64,000 nt of DNA, taken from Clostridiales bacterium CHKCI001 (GTDB taxonomy: Bacteria > Bacillota > Clostridia > Lachnospirales > Lachnospiraceae). The notes under the pieces are model-generated. The model was not told where the DNA came from and ran no database searches. It saw nothing but the letters and a program-made list of their open reading frames with translations. Of this stretch, positions 56,118 to 64,000 are shown piece by piece; the first letter of the stretch is position 1; every line of letters begins with the position of its first letter. A program made the translations under genes and the position numbers. The stretch covers positions 1 to 64,000 of the forward strand of contig FCNS01000020.1 of the NCBI GenBank assembly GCA_900045905.1. Reading direction: 5' to 3'.

Positions 56118-56178
56118 TATGAGATTATTATGTGATTATAAGAGATAAATAATATCTGAGTTACATAATAATCTCATA
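56118..56178 (+). terminator. Large hairpin between the secreted protein gene and the ABC cluster
   Basis: Perfect 16-bp arms TATGAGATTATTATGT and ACATAATAATCTCATA, with a smaller AGATA/TATCT stem nested in the 29-base loop. It can terminate or attenuate, so the secreted protein would be made in excess over the genes behind it. Confidence 0.65.
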
Positions 56179-56216
56179 TTTGGGTGATGGGAGTTGTATC
56201 GGAAGGGAGAGAGAAG

Positions 56217-57356
56217 ATGAAGAGATGGACGATACTATGTCTAACACTGATATTGATATTATCAGGGTGTAGTCTGAGAATGACCACACAGGAAAAACTA
56301 GATTTGTATGGAGGTGGAAATATACAAATTGCAGGAGATGGCTCCGTTCAAATCGAGCAGCTTGCATCTAATCAAGTGTCACAAGTGATGACAGAACGGG
56401 CGGAGTATTCCGTACAGGAATTAGGAAATTTATTTTTGAATATGTCTCCAGAAGAATGTGACAGGGCTGTCGAAGAATATTATGCTCAATACACATCAGA
56501 AGAGGAAAGGGAATATGCAGAGCAAATAGGAGTAGCGATTCCATTAGAAAAAGGGGAGGCTACGTTGAGTTTTGCGAATCGTTGGATGACATTTTATGGA
56601 TTCCCAGATGCAGATTTGTATGCGATAACGCTTTATTCTACAAAGCGATTATTACAGCCAGATACAACAGGAATTGAAACTCCACTTGATTTTCGATATA
56701 GGAGTTTAGATATGGCATTTTCCAGACAGGAATTGGATGGATGTACAAAGGAAGAAGCGAAAGCAGACTGTGATCGTATTGCACAGGCAGTGGGATTTAT
56801 TTTAGAAGAATCAGAATGTTATACCATGGATGCAGAAAGTATGAATCGTATTCAACAAATTACAGGTTTTCCGTCTTTGGATACCGAGACAGATGAAGCT
56901 GGAAATATTGTAGGAGAATTAAAACCATGGAAAACGGAGCAGGGATGTTATTTGTTTCTTTATAAAAAGGGAATCCAGGGTAAGGTAATCGAATCAGTGG
57001 CTTCCGAAAATGTACTATTTTTAATTTATCATCCAGAGAAGAAATTAGTCTTTGCAGAATGGATACAAGGAGTAAATGAACAAGAAGTTTTGAGTGAACA
57101 AACGGTAACTGTGATATCGGGAGAAGAAGCAGTAGCTCAGGCTCAGTTATACTTTTCTCAGCAAAATCAAAGCGATATTGTAATTAATTCTGCGAGATTA
57201 ACGTATGCCGTTCCAATGAGCAATTATAGTGCTCTTACAAATCAGCTTACCATGGATCCATGCTGGGATATTTCGTATCAGTACGTGGAAAATGGAATCA
57301 ATGTTAACGATCATGTTTTGATTCATGCAGTAACAGGTTCTGCAATTACGCAATGA
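56217..57356 (+). CDS. Lipoprotein of unknown function
   Basis: 379 residues. Signal and lipobox MKRWTILCLTLILILSGC (Cys18). The mature part is acidic with no recognised domain; the last 90 residues (GEEAVAQAQLYFSQQNQ, PCWDISYQYVENGINVNDHV) look like a PepSY/YcdB-type fold. GGGAGAGAGAAG precedes the ATG at 56217, preferred over an upstream start. Its stop overlaps the next frame, so it belongs with the two permease genes and ATPase that follow, perhaps as an extracytoplasmic partner. Confidence 0.75.
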   Translation: MKRWTILCLTLILILSGCSLRMTTQEKLDLYGGGNIQIAGDGSVQIEQLASNQVSQVMTERAEYSVQELGNLFLNMSPEECDRAVEEYYAQYTSEEEREYAEQIGVAIPLEKGEATLSFANRWMTFYGFPDADLYAITLYSTKRLLQPDTTGIETPLDFRYRSLDMAFSRQELDGCTKEEAKADCDRIAQAVGFILEESECYTMDAESMNRIQQITGFPSLDTETDEAGNIVGELKPWKTEQGCYLFLYKKGIQGKVIESVASENVLFLIYHPEKKLVFAEWIQGVNEQEVLSEQTVTVISGEEAVAQAQLYFSQQNQSDIVINSARLTYAVPMSNYSALTNQLTMDPCWDISYQYVENGINVNDHVLIHAVTGSAITQ

Positions 57357-57370
57357 TTAGGAGATGGATG

Positions 57371-58195
57371 ATGAGTAAAAAGAGGAATAATGTATGGAAG
57401 ATGGATGCCAAACGGTGTTTGGTTTCCTGGAGATTTTTAGGAGTTGTTTTGGCAGTGGCGGTTATATGTATTATGAGTATGTCTGAGAATTGGAGAGAGA
57501 TTTTCTCAGGAAGAGTACGAGATACAATGAGCAGTGTGGATCAATTAAATAAGATGATGTTTTTTGATCGGTTTAAACCATTACTAATCGTAGTTTTGTC
57601 GGTGGTTTACGGTAATAGTTTTACAGAAGATTGGAATCACCGGTATTTTCGATTCATTTATTCACGCTCAGGAATAAAACGATATGCCTGTTCTAAAATA
57701 TTTGTTACTATTTTAGGAGTAGTGCTTGCATCAATTTTGGGATTTGTTTTATTTGGAGTAATCATGTATCCATGGATGAGAATGGGGGCGATAGAAGGAG
57801 TATTTCAGATAGAAGCATGTTATGCGGAATATCCAGAGCTATTAGTTAGTCCAGTACCAGTATTGTATTTGGTAATCCATGGATGGAATTTTGGCTTGTC
57901 GGCTTCTTGCATGGCGGTAGCTGGGCTTTGGTTGACTGTAAAAAAACCAAATAGTTTTATTGGAATTGGAGGGCCATTTTTCATTTTTTATTTTGTTTAT
58001 GCAATTTCGGTATGGATTATGCCAAATACTTTGAATTATATGAATGTTAGTTCTTTTCTAGGTATGGGGTGGGGAACACAGAGTTTAGAAACAAAGCTAT
58101 TGTACCATACGATTTATTTGCTAGTTTGTAATATCATTCCAGCGACTGGCTTTTATGTATCGTTGAGAAAGAGGTGGAAAAATGGGACTTTGTAG
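57371..58195 (+). CDS. ABC-2-like membrane protein (permease 1)
   Basis: 274 residues with about six membrane segments. The N-terminal cytoplasmic stretch (MSKKRNNVWKMDAKR) precedes the first helix FLGVVLAVAVICIMSMS, as in ABC-2 transporter subunits. LLIVVLSVVYGNSFTEDW then RFIYSRSGIKRY is typical of this class. Start chosen at 57371 (AGGAGATGG six bases before); a frame-consistent ATG at 57353 overlaps the lipoprotein stop. Ends 14 bases inside the next gene. Confidence 0.8.
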   Translation: MSKKRNNVWKMDAKRCLVSWRFLGVVLAVAVICIMSMSENWREIFSGRVRDTMSSVDQLNKMMFFDRFKPLLIVVLSVVYGNSFTEDWNHRYFRFIYSRSGIKRYACSKIFVTILGVVLASILGFVLFGVIMYPWMRMGAIEGVFQIEACYAEYPELLVSPVPVLYLVIHGWNFGLSASCMAVAGLWLTVKKPNSFIGIGGPFFIFYFVYAISVWIMPNTLNYMNVSSFLGMGWGTQSLETKLLYHTIYLLVCNIIPATGFYVSLRKRWKNGTL

Positions 58196-59057
58196 GAAAG
58201 AATTATTAGTAACAAAGGGACAGCTGGCACGCTGGAAAGGAAGTGTCCAGATTTTTGTGGCACTTGGTATGGAAGTAATTTTATTAATTGAATATTTGTG
58301 GGGATGTACCGATTTTGGAATAAAATATGGAACGAAGATTACGCCATGTGTTTTAGTTTTTCTATTTCAGTCTGGAACGATAGGCGTAAATTTGCCAAAA
58401 GTTATGATTTATTTGGGATTTGTTGTATTGTTAAGTGATGTGCCATTTATGGATGAGGCAACGCCATATGTAATGGCAAGAAGTAAGCGAGGGGCATGGT
58501 GGAGAGGAGAATGTATTTATATATGGATGGCGTCGTTTTTCTACATGGCATTTATAACGCTAGTTAGTATTCTCATTGTATTGCCAACGGTTACATGGAA
58601 TGGTTTATGGGGAAGTACAATTGTGAAAGCGATAAAAGGATCAAGTATGACGTTAGGATTTATATTAGATCCGCAAATTGTACAAGTATTTTATCCATCT
58701 GCGACATTATGGCTGACATTTTTGGCCGGCTGGTTGTCGATGTCATTATTAGGACATATGGCGTATGCAATTAATTTACTTATAAATAAAAAAGTGGCAG
58801 GAATTGCAGTGATGGTATTTTTTATTTTATTAGATCCGATTATTGGATGGTTAGGAATTGGATCTGCAAATCATTGGATGCATCCGTTATCTCCAGTTTC
58901 ATGGAGTTCTATGGAATATTGGAAATTGGTGAGCAGCCAGGCTCCTCTAGAAACGGGATATGTATTTCGTATGTATGGAGTATTGATTGTGTTATGCGTG
59001 ATTGTAATTGCGATTGCAGCGAGAAGAAAACAGATTGAAGTGGATGCACTGCAATAA
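58182..59057 (+). CDS. ABC-2-like membrane protein (permease 2)
   Basis: 291 residues with about six membrane helices (IFVALGMEVILLIEYLW, VMIYLGFVVLLSDVPF, MAVMVFFILLDPIIGW-like segments) and a loop PYVMARSKRGAWWRGE between helices, comparable with SRSGIKRY in permease 1. So the two are probably paralogous halves of one transporter. Overlaps permease 1 by 14 bases; ribosome site GAGGTGGAAAA. Confidence 0.8.
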   Translation: MGLCRKELLVTKGQLARWKGSVQIFVALGMEVILLIEYLWGCTDFGIKYGTKITPCVLVFLFQSGTIGVNLPKVMIYLGFVVLLSDVPFMDEATPYVMARSKRGAWWRGECIYIWMASFFYMAFITLVSILIVLPTVTWNGLWGSTIVKAIKGSSMTLGFILDPQIVQVFYPSATLWLTFLAGWLSMSLLGHMAYAINLLINKKVAGIAVMVFFILLDPIIGWLGIGSANHWMHPLSPVSWSSMEYWKLVSSQAPLETGYVFRMYGVLIVLCVIVIAIAARRKQIEVDALQ

Positions 59058-59081
59058 CAAAGGGAGATGGAGGAAGTCATT

Positions 59082-59723
59082 ATGATTCAGATTGAGAACG
59101 TGACGAAAAAATTTGGAGAAGCGGTTGTACTGGATGAAATCAATATGGAGTTACAGCCAGGCAATATTTATGGACTGGTAGGAAGAAATGGTTCGGGAAA
59201 AACAATGTTAATGAAATGTATTTGTGGTTTCGTGCTTCCAACTTCTGGTACAATTCATGTGAACGGAAAGATTGTAGGAAAAGAAATTGATATTCCAGAT
59301 GATATTGGAATTATTATTGAAAATCCAGGATTTCTACCGAATTATTCTGGGTTTAAAAATCTTCAGCTTTTGGCTATGATTCGGAATAAAATCGGAAAAG
59401 CGGAGATAAAGGAAGCAATTCGGAGAGTTGGATTAGATCCAGACAGTAAAAAGCATGTAGGAAAATATTCGCTTGGAATGCGTCAAAGACTTGGTTTGGC
59501 ACAGGCGTTAATGGAGGATCCAAGTATTTTGTTATTGGATGAACCAATGAATGGTTTGGATAATGAAGGAGTGGAAGAAATTCGGAAGTTAATTTTAGAT
59601 TTAAAACAAAACGGTAAACTTATCATTATTGCAAGTCATACGAGAGAAGATATTAATTTACTCTGTGATGAAGTATTTTATATGGATCATGGAAAAATAA
59701 TTCAAATAGAGAAAAGAAATTAA
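59082..59723 (+). CDS. ABC transporter ATP-binding protein
   Basis: 213 residues. Walker A GLVGRNGSGKT (about 35-45), signature YSLGMRQRLGLAQAL, Walker B ILLLDEPMNGLD and the H-loop ASHTRED. The class with antibiotic/bacteriocin exporters and immunity pumps. GGAGGAAGTCATT precedes the ATG at 59082. Last intact gene of the unit begun by the lipoprotein and two permeases. Confidence 0.93.
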   Translation: MIQIENVTKKFGEAVVLDEINMELQPGNIYGLVGRNGSGKTMLMKCICGFVLPTSGTIHVNGKIVGKEIDIPDDIGIIIENPGFLPNYSGFKNLQLLAMIRNKIGKAEIKEAIRRVGLDPDSKKHVGKYSLGMRQRLGLAQALMEDPSILLLDEPMNGLDNEGVEEIRKLILDLKQNGKLIIIASHTREDINLLCDEVFYMDHGKIIQIEKRN

Positions 59724-59877
59724 CAAAAAAGCAAAGAAGAAAATTGTAAAAGATGGAATCGCTAATAGAATAAAAGAGCATATTAATAAATATATTCCTT
59801 GCTATGAGATTGGAGTGATTAAGAATCGCATGAATGTAGAGGAAGTGGAGTATAGGAACAAATTAAAATGGGATTAA
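59710..59877 (+). pseudogene. Start-less open frame after the ABC ATPase, possible gene remnant
   Basis: About 55 open codons overlapping the ATPase end (frame +1), with peptide IKEHINKYIPCYEIGV and NVEEVEYRNKLKWD. There is no ATG or ribosome site at its beginning; the only ATG (59830) leaves 15 codons. May be the tail of a lost gene or chance. No family recognised. Confidence 0.25.
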
Positions 59878-59906
59878 TAGGGAATATTAAGAGGAAGTAC
59901 AAAGTA

Positions 59907-60149
59907 ATGAAGATAAAGTATAGTTCTTCAATTATGTTGGTGGTAGCAGTCTTTTTCTTTATACATTATTGTTTTACTGGATATACGAGTATCTATGCTT
60001 TGGAATGTGTGGTGTTTACCCACTTTGCTGTAGAGTTTTTACAAAGATATAAAGAAAAAAGGAATACGAACGGAAGATGGTTATATCTATTTATGGGGAT
60101 TGTTATAGCTATATGTGCATTTATTAATTTGGTCTTATACTTTAAATAA
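59907..60149 (+). CDS. Small membrane protein
   Basis: 80 residues with two helices (IMLVVAVFFFIHYCF and YLFMGIVIAICAFINLVLYF). AGAGGAAG eight bases before the ATG at 59907 supports this start rather than one 13 codons earlier. It lies between the ABC cluster and the decayed ABC exporter; it has no recognised domain. Confidence 0.6.
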   Translation: MKIKYSSSIMLVVAVFFFIHYCFTGYTSIYALECVVFTHFAVEFLQRYKEKRNTNGRWLYLFMGIVIAICAFINLVLYFK

Positions 60150-60162
60150 ATAGGAGAATTCG

Positions 60163-61070
60163 ATGAAAAAGTATCTATTTTAAAATAAGATTCTATTTGC
60201 AGGAGTAATGGTTTCATTACTCCTAAACGCATTTGGAGAGTTATTGAAGGCAAAAATGATGGGAAGTTTGTTGCAAGTAGGAATCGACAGAGTAAATTTT
60301 AATATTATAAGGTTGTTTGGATCGATATTGATTACAGTTGGAATTATTATATTGATTAGTATTGTCAATGAAATTGTATCAGCACGATTTATTTCCTACA
60401 GTCTTGGAAAAATAAAGGAAGATTGGATGGAAAGGTTGATGCAGAAACAAATTAATGCATTTAGAGAAAAGGATACATCAACTTATTTGTCGAATTTTAC
60501 ATCGGATATTAATTTATTTCAAGATGGCTATTTAGAATCGTTTTTGTCGATGATGCGATATATCCTATCGTTTGCAGTATCAGTTATTGCGATATGCAGT
60601 GTACATTATTATTTTTTACTGTTTATTGCGGTGACTTGCTGGATTCCTGGAGCAATTAGCTGGGTATTTAAAAAGAAATTGTTTCAAGCTCAAAAGAACT
60701 ATTCCTTAAATAGTCAAAACTTTATATTAAAGACACAAGAATTATTGGATGCATTTGAAATTATAAGACATTATCAAATATCTGAGGTTATAAAAACGAG
60801 ATGGGAACGAAAGAATCGAGACTTAGAAAATAGCAGAGCAAAAAAGCGGTTATTTGGTGGTATATGTGAATCGTTTGGATTTGGTGGAAGTTTATTGGCT
60901 TGGGAACTTATTTTTTGGTGTTGTTCTAAGTATTTATGGGAAAATTCAAGTGGGACAGATTTTAGAAGTGAGTCAGTTGCTAAATAATGTTGTAAATCCA
61001 TTGTATCAAATCTCTACATTTTATACTAAATAGATAGAAGATTTTAACCGAATCAAGGAAGTCCTCTGCT
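60163..61070 (+). pseudogene. Decayed ABC exporter (transmembrane-domain part)
   Basis: The frame starts with MKKYLF but codon 7 is TAA (60181). It then continues as a normal type-1 ABC exporter membrane domain (NKILFAGVMVSLLLNAFGEL, ISYSLGKIKEDWMERLM, FYLSNFTSDINLFQDGYLE-like). An extra T in the T6 run at 60911-60916 shifts the frame; the correct frame resumes as GVVLSIYGKIQVGQILEV and meets a TAG at 61031, then continues to IEDFNRIKEVL and is cut off where the hairpin-rich element begins. The nucleotide-binding domain is absent. Three independent lesions show the gene is dead. Confidence 0.85.
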
Positions 61071-61245
61071 TCTATTGCGAAGAGCAATAAGCAGTGGGTG
61101 GGGACTTACTTGTATCAGGAGGGGCACAAGCCCCTTCTGAGAAACCATATAGTGGCTATTTGGTTATGAGCAAGTAGCAAAGCAAATTGCGAATATCCGC
61201 TTGACTTAGGATTTATAAATTAGCAGGGAATGGAATTCCCCATTG
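61059..61245 (+). other. Hairpin-rich element at the break of the ABC pseudogene
   Basis: Stems: AAGTCC (61059-61064) with GGACTT (61102-61107), enclosing CTGCTT..TATTGC / GCAATA-AGCAG; TACTTG (61107) with CAAGTA (61171) enclosing an 11-bp stem TCAGGAGGGGC / GCCCCTTCTGA; and GGGAAT/ATTCCC near 61226. No ORF. The form is reminiscent of IS200/IS605-type ends or the RNA made from them, or of another structured RNA; not identified. Confidence 0.5.
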
Positions 61246-61391
61246 CCTATATTTTCAGAGTAGAGTATAATAAAGCAAATAGAATTTGGAAAGAATGGTT
61301 ATAATATAGAATGACAGGAAGATTCTATACAAGCTATTTTGGGCATATGATATGTTAAATCATAAATTATAAGTCTCTGGGGAGGTAGGAA

Positions 61392-63233
61392 ATGGAAGAA
61401 AGACAACCGATTCCGCCAAGAAAAGTTGGAACGGATAAAAAACGAAAGAGTTGGATTCAAAGGTATTCTTATACAGCAATTGCAATCTTGTTGGTTGTAT
61501 TGTTAGTTGCAGGTGTAGGAGGAGGACTTTATTTTTTTATTACATCCAATATGGAGGAGGAACCTCAGCCAGTTGTAACGGTTCCAGATGCGAGCCAGCT
61601 TACATTCCAGCAATTTACCGATGAAGTATTTCGTCAATGGATGGAAGAAGATACGATTGATCGGCATTATACCGTTATGAATCCAGATAATTTTGGAATT
61701 CAGCAGGAAGAAGCGATACTGCGTTCTGAGACAGAAGAGGCGAAAATTAATTACTATAAACAGCTTCATCAAATCAAAGATCAGTTAGAAACCTATCAGA
61801 ATTTAAGTGAAGAAGAACAGTTAATTTATGATGTGTTTCATGCTTATTTGGAAACAGAATTAAAAGCAGAAAATCTATATTTATACGAGGATCAATTAAG
61901 TCCATTGACTGGGGCTCAGTCACAGCTGCCAATTTTCTTATGTGAATATTCATTTTCTTCTACAGCGGATATTGATGAGTATTTGCAAGTATGCAGTAAG
62001 ATTCCGCAATATTTTACAGAGATTGCTGCTTTTCAGAATGAAAAGTCTAAAGCTGGTTTATTTATGTCAGATACTGTGTTAGAAGAAATTATTGCACAGT
62101 GTGAACAATTTATTTCTGATGCGGATAATCATATGCTTATTTCTGCATTTAATGAAAAGATCAATGCGATGGCACTGGAAGATACGGTAAAACAAGATTA
62201 TATAGAAAAAAATGAGCAGGCGGTAGCAAAGTATATTATTCCAGCTTATCAAAACCTAATTTCTGAACTAAAAGCATTAAAAGGGACTGGAACAAATAGT
62301 GGAGGTCTTTGCAATTTTAAACAAGGAAAGGAATATTATGAGTATTTAACTGCTGCCTATACGGGCTGCTCTCTCTCTGTGGATGAAATAAAGAAGAAAA
62401 TTGCGAGTCAAGTGTATGAAGATTTATCTCATGCTGCTACATTAATGGAACAGGATTCTGGTATTGCAGAAGCTGCGGCTCAAGCAGTTTATCCATCTGC
62501 GGACCCGAATGAAATTTTGTCTGAGCTTCAGCAAAAAATCACAGCTGATTTTCCAGAGCTTGGTCAAACTTCTTATGAAGTGAAATATATCAATCCTGTG
62601 CTGCAAGACTATTTGAGTCCAGCTTTTTATTTAAGTCCTCCAATTGATCAGACCGATAATAATGTGATTTATATTAACGCAAATCCGAAATATGACTTAA
62701 TGAAAATTTATCCAACGATTGCTCATGAAGGATATCCAGGACATTTGTATCAGATTGTATATTTTAGACAGAATTGCAATAACAATCTGAGAAAGATTTT
62801 AAATTTTCCAGGTTATACGGAAGGATGGGCTGTTTATACCGAGCAGTTATCTTATGATATGATGGATACATTATCGGAAAATGTTCGTTCTTATCTTAAA
62901 TATTGTAATTCGGCAACACTTGGAATTCATGCATTGATGGATATTGGAATTCATTATGAAGGATGGGATGTACAAAAAGTAAAAACATACATTACGAATT
63001 ACTTTGGTGATGTAGGAGATGACGTGGTAACAGAAATTTATTATAATATTGTAGAAGATCCTGCTAATTATTTGAGTTATTATGTGGGCTATTTGCAATT
63101 TTTAGATTTGAGAGAGCAAGCAGAGGTAAGCTGGGGAAAATCTTTTACAGCGAAAGAGTTCCATCAAAAAATCCTAGATATTGGACCAGCGCCATTTGAT
63201 GTAATTGAATCCTATCTGTTCCGTACACAATGA
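61392..63233 (+). CDS. DUF885-family zinc metallopeptidase-like protein, membrane-anchored
   Basis: 613 residues. A basic start and one membrane helix (about 27-52, TAIAILLVVLLVAGVGGGLYF) place the rest outside the cell. The DUF885 domain carries TIAHEGYPGHLYQ (HExxxGH metal motif) and GYTEGWAVYTEQL, both diagnostic, plus QFLDLREQAE near the end. Such proteins are putative carboxypeptidase/dipeptidase-like enzymes. AGGTAGGAA precedes the ATG. Followed by a terminator. Confidence 0.88.
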   Translation: MEERQPIPPRKVGTDKKRKSWIQRYSYTAIAILLVVLLVAGVGGGLYFFITSNMEEEPQPVVTVPDASQLTFQQFTDEVFRQWMEEDTIDRHYTVMNPDNFGIQQEEAILRSETEEAKINYYKQLHQIKDQLETYQNLSEEEQLIYDVFHAYLETELKAENLYLYEDQLSPLTGAQSQLPIFLCEYSFSSTADIDEYLQVCSKIPQYFTEIAAFQNEKSKAGLFMSDTVLEEIIAQCEQFISDADNHMLISAFNEKINAMALEDTVKQDYIEKNEQAVAKYIIPAYQNLISELKALKGTGTNSGGLCNFKQGKEYYEYLTAAYTGCSLSVDEIKKKIASQVYEDLSHAATLMEQDSGIAEAAAQAVYPSADPNEILSELQQKITADFPELGQTSYEVKYINPVLQDYLSPAFYLSPPIDQTDNNVIYINANPKYDLMKIYPTIAHEGYPGHLYQIVYFRQNCNNNLRKILNFPGYTEGWAVYTEQLSYDMMDTLSENVRSYLKYCNSATLGIHALMDIGIHYEGWDVQKVKTYITNYFGDVGDDVVTEIYYNIVEDPANYLSYYVGYLQFLDLREQAEVSWGKSFTAKEFHQKILDIGPAPFDVIESYLFRTQ

Positions 63234-63328
63234 GATAAAATTGCATTAATAAACGAAGAAAACAGTTGTGCATAGAGCATTCCAATTTGGAGGATTCTCT
63301 ATGTACAGCTGTTTATTATCGTGATATA

Positions 63329-63364
63329 CAAAAAGAAGCTCCAGTGGAGGTTCTTTTTGTTTTT
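63329..63364. terminator. Bidirectional terminator between convergent genes
   Basis: Stem AAAAAGAAGCTCC / GGAGGTTCTTTTT with an AGT loop and T-rich flanks on both strands, between the DUF885 gene and the MarR-type gene. A second hairpin GCATAGAG..CTCTATG lies at 63271-63305. Confidence 0.85.
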
Positions 63365-63391
63365 GCTTGTAATATTTGATTCCAGTTACGG

Positions 63392-63829
63392 TTATTTGAC
63401 ATTTGTTTCATGAAAATAGTTGATTAATCCAGATAAAGCTTTCGTTAATACTTGAAGTTCTTCTTCAGACAGATGCTCTATGACTCCATCAATGAGCTGT
63501 TCATGAAATTGTTGATGGTGTGCATAGGCACGTTGTCCTTTTTCGCTTAGTGCGAGATGGACCACTCGTTTATCTTTTTGACTGCGTTGACGTATGACGT
63601 ATCCCTTTTTTACGAGGCGATTGATCGTAATGGTAAGTGTTCCAACTGTGATATCCAGCTTCTGTGCAACTGCACTCATATTTCGATGTCCTTTTAGACC
63701 AACTGCTTCAATAATATGCATATCATTCGTTGTAATATCAGAAAATTCTCCTGTGATTAATTTATTTCGTTCAATGTCCATAATATGATTGAAAAGATAG
63801 ACGAGAAGTTCATTGAGTGATTCCTTCAA
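63392..63829 (-). CDS. MarR-family regulator, FabT-like
   Basis: 145 residues, winged HTH (MSAVAQKLDITVGTLTITIN, then wing RQRSQKDKRVVHLALSEKG). The N-terminal DITTNDMHIIEAVG and the wing are strikingly similar to streptococcal FabT, repressor of fatty-acid synthesis genes. Divergent from a gene that begins at 63972, with a palindrome between them. Which genes it controls is not visible in the window. Confidence 0.8.
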   Translation of the reverse strand: MKESLNELLVYLFNHIMDIERNKLITGEFSDITTNDMHIIEAVGLKGHRNMSAVAQKLDITVGTLTITINRLVKKGYVIRQRSQKDKRVVHLALSEKGQRAYAHHQQFHEQLIDGVIEHLSEEELQVLTKALSGLINYFHETNVK

Positions 63830-63915
63830 AATAGGCTCTCCTTTCTACAGCACAATTTATAGGCATCTTTGTTATATTCATTATACCATTTTTTTGAGAG
63901 AAAACAACTATCATA

Positions 63916-63934
63916 GTGAAAGTTTACACTTCAC
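63916..63934. promoter_or_regulatory. Candidate MarR operator
   Basis: GTGAA-N9-TTCAC palindrome in the divergent gap between the FabT-like gene and the rightward gene, overlapping a possible -35 (TTTACA). Does not match the TTTGA(C/T)..TCAAA FabT box of streptococci. Confidence 0.4.
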
Positions 63935-63971
63935 AGAAAGAAAAGGATATGTTATAGTAAGAGGAAAAGAA

Positions 63972-64000
63972 ATGGATTGGACCAGAGTAATTGAGAAAGA
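63972..64000 (+). CDS. Start of a rightward gene, truncated by the window
   Basis: ATG at 63972 after GAGGAAAAG; the nine codons present read MDWTRVIEK. Too short to identify. Its divergent position suggests control by the FabT-like regulator. Confidence 0.5.

Noticed and set aside
59710-59877. Small functional gene after the ABC ATPase
   Set aside because: No start codon or ribosome site at the beginning of the open stretch; listed only as a possible remnant.

Overview
The window is a low-GC Firmicute chromosome segment centred on the replication origin. Gene order (serS ... parB-parA ... rsmG-mnmG-mnmE-jag-yidC-yidD-rnpA-rpmH / oriC / dnaA-dnaN-yaaA-recF-gyrB-gyrA), the DUF3881- and DUF4446-type proteins and the YqeC/DUF3343 selenium genes suggest an anaerobic Lachnospiraceae-like Clostridium relative. 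This placement is by gene content only; no 16S gene is present.

Left arm (1-25.4 kb, mostly minus strand, i.e. leading strand leftwards): the end of an IS3-family transposase, an intact tRNA-Arg(CCT) and a 5' half of a tRNA-Arg(TCT), a DUF3881-like gene and serS. Then comes a carbohydrate/peptide block: GH38 alpha-mannosidase, GH130 mannosyl phosphorylase, an 859-residue protein with a transglutaminase/PNGase-like domain, an M17 aminopeptidase and, divergently, a GH20 hexosaminidase. All five lack signal peptides, so together they look like a cytoplasmic route for dismantling imported mannose-rich glycans or glycopeptides. Next is the segregation block (DUF4446, parB, parA) with four parS sites in 4.8 kb, then the tRNA-modification, membrane-insertase and ribosome genes up to rpmH.

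Origin (25.4-29.5 kb): oriC is split around dnaA. The rpmH-dnaA side has a very dense array of DnaA boxes, including a perfect 23-bp inverted repeat made of boxes. The dnaA-dnaN side has a BUS-type unwinding element (boxes, GC patch, five CTA trios, AT-rich stretch).

Right arm (29.5-64 kb): yaaA, recF, gyrB and gyrA; a selenium accessory trio (class V aminotransferase, DUF3343, YqeC); a lipoprotein-type barnase with barstar; and a minus-strand L-ascorbate (ula) operon with its own transaldolase and split transketolase, an uncharacterised propeller-like protein, no visible ulaD, and a PRD/EIIB/EIIA regulator behind it. Then metG, a DUF362 lipoprotein, a YraQ/ArsP-like permease, a truncated TPR regulator, a small secreted protein followed by an ABC-2 transporter cluster, a decayed ABC-exporter gene cut by a hairpin-rich element, a DUF885 peptidase, and a FabT-like MarR regulator divergent from a gene that leaves the window.

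A family of palindromic dispersed repeats (at least five copies or partial copies) occupies intergenic gaps on both arms, including a gap inside the ula operon.
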